Shown here: positions 60,001 through 64,000 of the stretch, piece by piece
Position numbering within the stretch: the first letter of the stretch is position 1
Layout: every line of letters starts with the position of its first letter
Source of the DNA: Trichostrongylus colubriformis
Taxonomy: Eukaryota; Nematoda; Chromadorea; Rhabditida; Trichostrongylidae
Direction of reading: 5' to 3'
DNA: 64,000 bases
NCBI GenBank assembly: GCA_963978905.1
Contig: OZ022257.1
Location: 12,670,509-12,734,508 of the forward strand
The notes under the pieces: generated by a model
Seen by the model: only the letters and a program-made list of their open reading frames with translations
Databases searched by the model: none
Told to the model about the DNA's origin: nothing
Position numbers and translations under genes: made by a program

Positions 60001-63000
60001 AGAAATGAGGATGCTGAGATGGGCATGTGGCTGGACGCGGCTCGACAGGATCAGGAACGAGGACGTCAGGGCAGTCATGCAGACGGCACCGGTCCAGCTG
60101 AATTTGAGGGAGCAGTGGCTAAGATGGTATGGGCACGTGCTGAGAAGGTCGGCAGGTCACCCAATTAGGAAAGCGGTGGAGTTCGAAGCACCCGGCAAGC
60201 GACCACGAGGAGCCCCAAAGAAAAGGTGGGGGGACGTTATCAAAACGGACCTCACAGAAGTGAAAGCCACGGCAGAAGATGCCTTGGATAGGAGAAAATG
60301 GCGGCGATTGACAAGAACAGCGGACCCCGCGACGGCGCGGGACTAACGCTAGGGAGAAGAAGAAGAAGAAGAAGAAGAAGACTGACGCCCCTGATGTTAC
60401 GTTCACAGTGGTGTTCGCCGGCCAACTGGTTTACTACAGTACCCAGTCAACTTATTTCGCGCGCAACAGGGTTGCAGAGCTAAAAACCGGATTGCCATTA
60501 ATCTACTAACGTGCATTGCTAGACAATGGGGATTTATAGCTACCTGATCTCGGAAATCTCGTTTTTGCTTTTTTCTTCTTCTCGACGTTCTCCTTTGCTT
60601 TTTCAAGCAAACTCCTGATATTACGATCTGTTATAGGAAATTCAATTGGAAGAGATTTCCATTCAGCAAGTGACATGCCGTTGTGAGTAGACGAGTTACA
60701 GTTCACAGGATAATTGCTGAAAGAATTATGAATCAAAGATTGAAAAAATGGTTGAACAATTCAGAAGCAACCACACTAACAAACAACAATCGAATACTTC
60801 AATTTTTGATGTTTTGATTTTTGTTAGCTGCTGGTTTTCGCCGTAGCCCGTGATGCAAAATTGGTTCAATGATTTTAACACACGGGCAAAAGCTTTGGTT
60901 TCCGACGGGACTTGAAATCGAAACCAAACTCAGTGCTTTCTGAGCATATGTGCTAATTCGTAAAACTACCAATCCTCCCATTCAGGACACTTGGATATTG
61001 TGATGAGCTTCAACTCAGCTACCTAATCGTATTCGATACTGAAGCATAATATTGTTTTGATATTATTGATTTTTGATAAGTGCTGTCTATCGCCGCAGCC
61101 CGTGATGCGAAAGTTACTACTAGGATGCTGAGTTATGGGCAAAAGCTCCGGTGTCGGACGGGACTCGAACCCGCACTTCTCCCTTTCAGGGGATATGTGC
61201 TAATGCATTACCCTACCGTCACCCCTTTCACCTCAACTCAGCCTCTGATGGTAGATTTACCATAGCTTATCAGCACTCACACATGTAACGTGTTGAGCCG
61301 GTTGGCCAATATCGGCATCAAACCGTGAATCTGAGAGCTCGAGTAGATACTGATTTTGATATTTTTGATTTTTGATAACTGCTGTTTATCGCCGCAGCCC
61401 GCGATGCGAAAGTTACTACTCCGAAAGCTATGGTAAATATACCATTCAGAAGCTGAGTTAAAGTGAAAGGGGTGTCAGTAGTGTTATGGATTAGCACCGG
61501 AAAGGATGAAGGGCGGGTTCGAGTCCCGTCCGACACTGAAGCTTTTGCCCATAACTCAGTATCCTAGTCATAATATTGTTGTAAAATGCTGCTATATCTG
61601 AGCTCCCCGACATTGTCTGGTTATGATTGTGAAGCACCTGAACTTCTTATATATATTTATTTATTAGCTTTCAGCACTGATGCCTTTTTCAGATCTTAGA
61701 ACATTTCACATGCAAACAATTGACCTGCATCTAACACATCCCTGAAGTATACCTCGAATCGAGGACGATCCAGCGGCGTGGTAGTGAAAATGAAAAATGG
61801 AACGTCACTCTACTCTGATCGTAAGACAAGGGGATCTTACTGCTTACTCTATGAGTCTCAAAATCTCACGTAGCTCTTCCTTTGCGTTGATTCCTGGTTT
61901 AATTCAGCGTGATTCCGTATTATTATTGTAAATACCCCCATTAAGAAGCTGAGTTAAAATGAAAGGGGTCTCGGTAGTATTATATAATGAATTTACACAT
62001 ATGTGTGTATGTCCAGGAAGCATTGAGTGCGGGTTCGAGTCACATTCGAGGCCAAAGCTTCCACCCGTAACTCAACATCCTTATAACAACACTACTAATT
62101 GATCTACCGTCTGGAAATCCATGAGAAAGGATTGAAGAGTTTTCATCGAACAACTAACTCGAAATTGTCGGGCACAAGGAAAGCATTCGGTTGAACATGA
62201 GCGCCGGCTCCAAGGTATCGGCAGATGACTTTAGCGAATGTGGTGCTTGTGATGGCTCGCAGTTGAGGCAGAGTGAATGAAAAATCGGCCATGTTGTTTG
62301 AATACCAATAGCTATCTCCATGGATGACCTATGAAAGTATTCTTTGTAATTATGGGTTTTTCATTCGAATTTTCTCCAAGCAGTCACGGATTATGTGCGA
62401 CGTCTTTTTATTATAAATCACTAGAATTGCTCAAAAACTTCCGATGTTTATTTGGGGTTCAATATTCTCAAAAAACCGACTTCAGCGGGTGCTAACCTTT
62501 TGATATTGTAGAGCTTGTATACATCCAAGTGTAGGACCGACAAGTGATCCGTGCAAGAGTTTCTCAGCCAATGCAAGAACAATCAAATCCACATCTTCAA
62601 CCTTAACCATACTACGTTCTGGTATTTTCCTCAAAAAAAACCGAAAAAAAGCTACTCACTGAATATCACGTTCTGGTATTTTCTTCAAAAAAGCCGAAAA
62701 AAGCTACTCACTGAACGGTAGACTTTCTTGAGAGCGGGAATGAGGTTATGTGGATCAATTACAATGTCATTCAACTGATCGAAGCTCGAGATCGGAAAAA
62801 GCAGCTTTTGTGATTCATGTTGTGTGCGATGTGCTTATTGATTAATGAGCAAGTATGTCACATAGAATATAAAAATCATAAAAGGGAATACCTGTTCACC
62901 ACGACAAAATTTGCGCCATTTCACATAGCTCGGTATTCCATGGTCCCTTCCACGTTGGATTAGAAGTGCAGCAGGGTCAATGTCGACAGAAGGACCGGAC

Positions 63001-63212
63001 TGAAATGCATCTTTCCTGAGGTCCTTCAATGAAGGGTGACTAGCTGGTTCGACGAAAAGAGATCTGAAACATAACCACTTTTTCGAAGGCGGAGTGCAAC
63101 AAAAGTAAGTGCAGAGTATCAATGAATGAAACAGATGTTTGGTAAAACGAGCGTTACCGATTAATGCAGGCGAAACGCTTTTCTGTTACAGAGCGTACCT
63201 GAGTGGGTATAC
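48034..63212 (-). CDS. Two-domain animal haem peroxidase, partial at right edge
   Basis: Secreted-type haem peroxidase of the myeloperoxidase/peroxidasin superfamily. Exons, 5' to 3': 63212-63158 (less certain), 63063-62892, 62804-62712, 62601-62497, 62328-62159, 60716-60544, 58103-57977, 57480-57406, 57342-57248, 56781-56678, 55485-55385, 54907-54742, 54653-54535, 54465-54350, 52574-52495, 51869-51743, 51319-51238, 50891-50791, 50753-50651, 50589-50482, 50054-49906, 49362-49252, 49190-49082, 48103-48034. Phase agrees at every junction. Domain 1 (C-terminal part) shows [24 protein letters not shown] and the closing [14 protein letters not shown]. Domain 2 is complete, from [11 protein letters not shown] to [15 protein letters not shown]-stop. 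The 58103 exon links the two. No signal peptide is visible because the N-terminus lies beyond the window. Two separate tandem genes would be the alternative, but the shared phase argues against it. Confidence 0.88.
48648..48774. repeat. MITE-like element with CG-rich ends, copy 2
   Basis: GCCGTCAGAC..CGATTTCGCG at the left is inverse to CCGCAAATCG..GTCTGACGGT at the right. It shares GGTGTCGCG and ACTTTGCGG-type words with 35377-35546. It lies in the last intron of the peroxidase gene. Confidence 0.55.
52184..52240. repeat. GGTA/AGGT tetranucleotide microsatellite
   Basis: An interrupted array of about 13 AGGT units with AAGT, AACA and GGGT variants, in an intron of the peroxidase gene. Confidence 0.9.
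52655..53059 (+). pseudogene. Penelope-like GIY-YIG endonuclease fragment
   Basis: The frame opens after a stop at 52652-52654 and reads [29 protein letters not shown] and [15 protein letters not shown], then ends at a stop after CELLI. The C..C..C zinc-linker followed by the Y-IGET.R.L..R..EH core is the signature of the GIY-YIG domain at the end of Penelope-like retroelements. The reverse transcriptase is missing, so the copy is 5'-truncated. It lies antisense in a peroxidase intron. Confidence 0.85.
53060..53400 (+). repeat. Penelope-like 3' tail
   Basis: The tail follows the GIY-YIG frame directly and contains GAGGAAGACGATCCTATC, then GAAACGTCAGACCGTAAATAA and CAACCTCGTTGGCACAGCAG. It is the same layout as the tails at 881-1156 and 18325-18550 (GAAACGTCAGGC..TTAATAA, AACCTCGTTTGGCAAAGCAG), which assigns those repeats to this element family. 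Confidence 0.65.
54005..54157. repeat. Fold-back MITE, family copy 3
   Basis: TTTCGGAGCCCCTGATAGGGC on the left and CCCGTCAGGCGCTTCGAAA on the right are inverted. The interior has CTTGGGTGAGAGTGT and CACTCTCACT-type runs. Same family as 8780-8875 and 31402-31548. It lies in the peroxidase intron that also carries the Penelope-like fragment. Confidence 0.75.
55130..55275. repeat. Fold-back element
   Basis: The left arm GATGCACCATTACGGTGCTA, continuing CACCCGCTCAAACCAACGTT, is inverse to the right arm GTGGTTTTGGGCAGGTGTAG, continuing CGTCGTAATGGCGCGTC. The centre contains GGAGCTGAAGTGGGCGTGG. No coding frame; it lies in a peroxidase intron. Confidence 0.7.
56082..56338. repeat. Fold-back element of about 257 bp
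   Basis: GTATACGATGGGTGTATATC and then GTTAGGACAGAAA on the left are inverse to TTTCTATCCTAACGATATAC and then ACCCGTATAC on the right. An inner pair CGAGCTATGCGCGCC / GGCGCGCATAGCTCG nests inside. The centre is G+C-rich. It lies in a peroxidase intron. Confidence 0.8.
58497..59280 (+). mobile_element. Helitron-like 5' end and internal repeat
   Basis: TCCCTACTATATATAAAACG, starting after an A at 58497, resembles the TC-starting 5' terminus of Helitrons, followed by GTCTGTCCACTC and TCCGTCCGTCACG. Two internal copies, near 58693-58770 and 58942-59020, share GAATGTTCCGTTTTCAGAC and GAAAATTGTT, at a period of about 250 bp. No Rep or helicase frame and no CTRR hairpin end could be fixed. The right limit is arbitrary. 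Confidence 0.4.
59305..60346 (+). pseudogene. Reverse transcriptase C-terminal fragment
   Basis: About 345 residues remain open: [32 protein letters not shown], the catalytic YADDIALIA, then [51 protein letters not shown] and the closing [18 protein letters not shown]. Fingers and endonuclease are missing, so it cannot move by itself. The lack of internal stops suggests a recent insertion. The few residues before FLD come from target DNA. Confidence 0.9.
59305..60380 (+). mobile_element. 5'-truncated RTE-clade non-LTR retrotransposon
   Basis: The body starts abruptly inside the reverse transcriptase at [12 protein letters not shown] and ends in a (GAA)n microsatellite at about 60356-60380, as RTE elements do. 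Perfect 15-bp target duplications flank it, so the insertion and its truncation are defined to the base. It lies antisense to the peroxidase gene in the intron between the two domains. Confidence 0.92.
60830..60990 (-). repeat. tRNA-derived SINE, copy 1 (most decayed)
   Basis: The stretch shares TATCGCCGCAGCCCGTGATG-like start, CGGGCAAAAGCT, GACGGGACTTGAA (box B relic, inverted) and GAGCATATGTGCTAAT with copy 2. It is the oldest-looking member of the cluster. Confidence 0.55.
61070..61270 (-). repeat. tRNA-derived SINE, copy 2
   Basis: On the minus strand the head at 61223-61150 is 74 nt and folds like a tRNA. GGTGACG pairs with CGACACC, apart from one mismatch; the anticodon arm TCCC-CTGAAAG-GGA would read GAA (Phe); the T arm is CGGGTTCGAGTCCCG. 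A shared non-tRNA body with GCTTTTGCCCATAACTCAGC and GCATCACGGGCTGCGGCG follows. The body and the sister copies mark it as a SINE, not a tRNA gene. Confidence 0.8.
61370..61575 (+). repeat. tRNA-derived SINE, copy 3
   Basis: Opposite in orientation to copy 2. The tRNA-like head at 61471-61537 has GGTGTCAG..CGACACT ends, box A-like TGGATTAGCACC and box B GGGTTCGAGTCCC. It is preceded by AAGCTGAGTTAAAGTGAAAG and followed by CTTTTGCCCATAACTCAG. Copies 2 and 3 form a large inverted pair. Confidence 0.8.
61650..61880 (-). repeat. Penelope-like tail, second subfamily, copy 2
   Basis: Colinear with 15001-15240. On the minus strand it reads CTGAAAAAGGCATCAGTGCT, then GAAAGC and TAATAAATAAATA. The CTGAAGA core has drifted to CTGAAAA here. 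Confidence 0.45.
61930..62100 (+). repeat. tRNA-derived SINE, copy 4
   Basis: The tRNA-like head at 61967-62053 pairs GGTCTCG with CGAGGCC, carries GGGTTCGAGTC and is expanded in the anticodon region by ACACATATGTGTGT. AAGCTGAGTTAAAATGAAAG precedes it and CCCGTAACTCAACATCCT follows, as in copy 3. Confidence 0.7.
62614..62715. repeat. Tandem duplication containing a splice donor
   Basis: Two copies of about 48-50 bp (62614-62663 and 62668-62715) share ACGTTCTGGTATTTTC, TCAAAAAA, CCGAAAAAA and GCTACTCACTGAA. On the minus strand each contains TTCAGTGAGTAGC. The upstream one is the true donor of the peroxidase exon ending at 62712. The second leaves an extra GTGAGT inside the intron. Confidence 0.85.
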
Positions 63213-64000
63213 CTACGCAGTGGTCGGCACCGTCTCATATAGACGCAGTATGCATTGCGCAAGAGCGCCGCACATCACAGATCCACGTGGCTTTGATCGA
63301 TATACTGTGATGTGAGGCGCTGAAAAGTACGCCACCGACCTGAACCACCAGCTGGTGGAATTAACCACCTTTTTTTGAGGGTCTTGTCCATTTCGTCTCA
63401 TTTTTTTCACTATCACACTGCTTTACCTCAAATTTTTTTTAGCTTTTGAAGGTCAACCATCATTTCATCCGCTGCCTTTTGAATGCCTAGGTCGTCATTT
63501 GAGTATAAGCCGAAATTCTCAAGCAGGCAGTGTAATTTTATGTGGCAGGGTTTCGACCGCCGCCCGAAGATTTTCATTCAACTCTTCTGAATCTTTTCCA
63601 TATTTCCCTGGCACTGAGAAGAAAAAGGGGGAGAGTTGATAGATTGGGAATGACTGGGAAATTTTTGATCGAAAAAAGAGAAAAGAAAGAAAGGAAAAGA
63701 GGAAAAAAGAGAGCTTCTTCCCATTCTCCCCAGTTACTCGTCACGGAAGTGTCTTCTCACACCCTGAATTACTGGAAGGGTGAAGCAAACCAAGCTGCAG
63801 GTCTTGCGCTGCTACTCCGCCGCTATTCGTCCACTAGGAGGTGTGCCAACTGGATACGCAACGAATGGGTTATGATTCATGTCTTCAGGTGTCTCTCTGA
63901 AGGAGGCTGTGCCACACACCGTTTTTTGGGCCCCAGTCATTTACTCACAGTGGAAATGTCTTCAGCTCCCGGATACCCAAGTTACTTCTCCTGGTGTCTT
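63213..64000. other. Right edge, upstream part of the peroxidase gene
   Basis: No further peroxidase exon could be placed. On the minus strand, two overlapping frames near 63595-63430 look coding (PGKYGKDSEELNENLRAA and CLLENFGLYSNDDLGIQKAA) but lie one base out of register and match nothing I know. A purine-rich run covers about 63660-63715. Confidence 0.4.

Larger units (their letters stand above)
59290..60395 (+). repeat. 15-bp target-site duplication flanking the LINE
   Basis: ACTGACGCCCCTGAT occurs at 59290-59304, directly before the LINE body, and at 60381-60395, directly after its GAA tail. It is a perfect target-site duplication. Confidence 0.93.

Noticed and set aside
61150..61223. 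A tRNA-Phe gene on the minus strand
   Set aside because: The cloverleaf is plausible, but the same head plus a non-tRNA body recurs at three neighbouring sites, the acceptor stem has a mismatch and the D arm is poor. A SINE explains it better.
62143..62161. End of the first peroxidase gene at a TGA near 62143
   Set aside because: Reading through gives only a few extra residues. Splicing at GA/GTTAGT joins in phase to 60716, whose [14 protein letters not shown] is the expected domain end.

Overview
The window is nuclear DNA from a nematode. The evidence is spliceosomal genes with TTTCAG-type 3' splice sites, introns from about 50 bp to several kb, start codons lying 0 to 18 nt behind an intron-like acceptor (as in spliced-leader trans-splicing), and dense RTE, Penelope-like, mariner/Tc1, Helitron-like, SINE and MITE remnants. 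The long, transposon-filled introns suggest a parasitic clade V (strongylid-type) worm; that placement is inference. There are no operons of bacterial type, CRISPR arrays or rRNA genes.

Three multi-exon genes could be rebuilt, with reading phase checked across every junction. (1) 3065-14287, minus: a complete 13-exon sodium-coupled glutamate transporter of the SLC1/EAAT (GLT) family, 490 residues. (2) 38040-47626, plus: a 40-exon gene for a protein of about 1500 residues with at least eight scattered C2H2-like zinc fingers, acidic disordered stretches and a basic NLS-like segment; the family is not recognised. (3) 48034 to at least 63212, minus, running off the right edge: an animal haem peroxidase that appears to hold two peroxidase domains in one polypeptide. 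The C-terminal part of domain 1 is at 60544-63212. The complete domain 2 plus its linker is at 48034-58103. Genes 2 and 3 converge, with stop codons 407 bp apart.

Between the transporter and the zinc-finger gene lie about 23.7 kb without a recognisable gene. This stretch holds an IR/DR-type Tc1 element (32601-34162), a TA-flanked MITE (30016-30759), a hAT-like MITE with perfect 8-bp target duplications (37448-37690), fold-back elements and tandem duplications. The peroxidase introns hold a 5'-truncated RTE LINE with a perfect 15-bp target duplication (59305-60380), a cluster of four tRNA-derived SINE copies (60830-62100), a Helitron-like end (58497) and a Penelope-like GIY-YIG fragment (52655-53400). 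A decayed mariner (8876-9758) sits in a transporter intron.

The three genes show no sign of acting together. The clearest points of interest are the tandem-domain peroxidase, whose second domain keeps its catalytic histidines and arginine but has lost both carboxylates that normally tether haem; the unassigned multi-finger protein; and recurring hairpin motifs in Penelope-like tails that resemble a hammerhead core.
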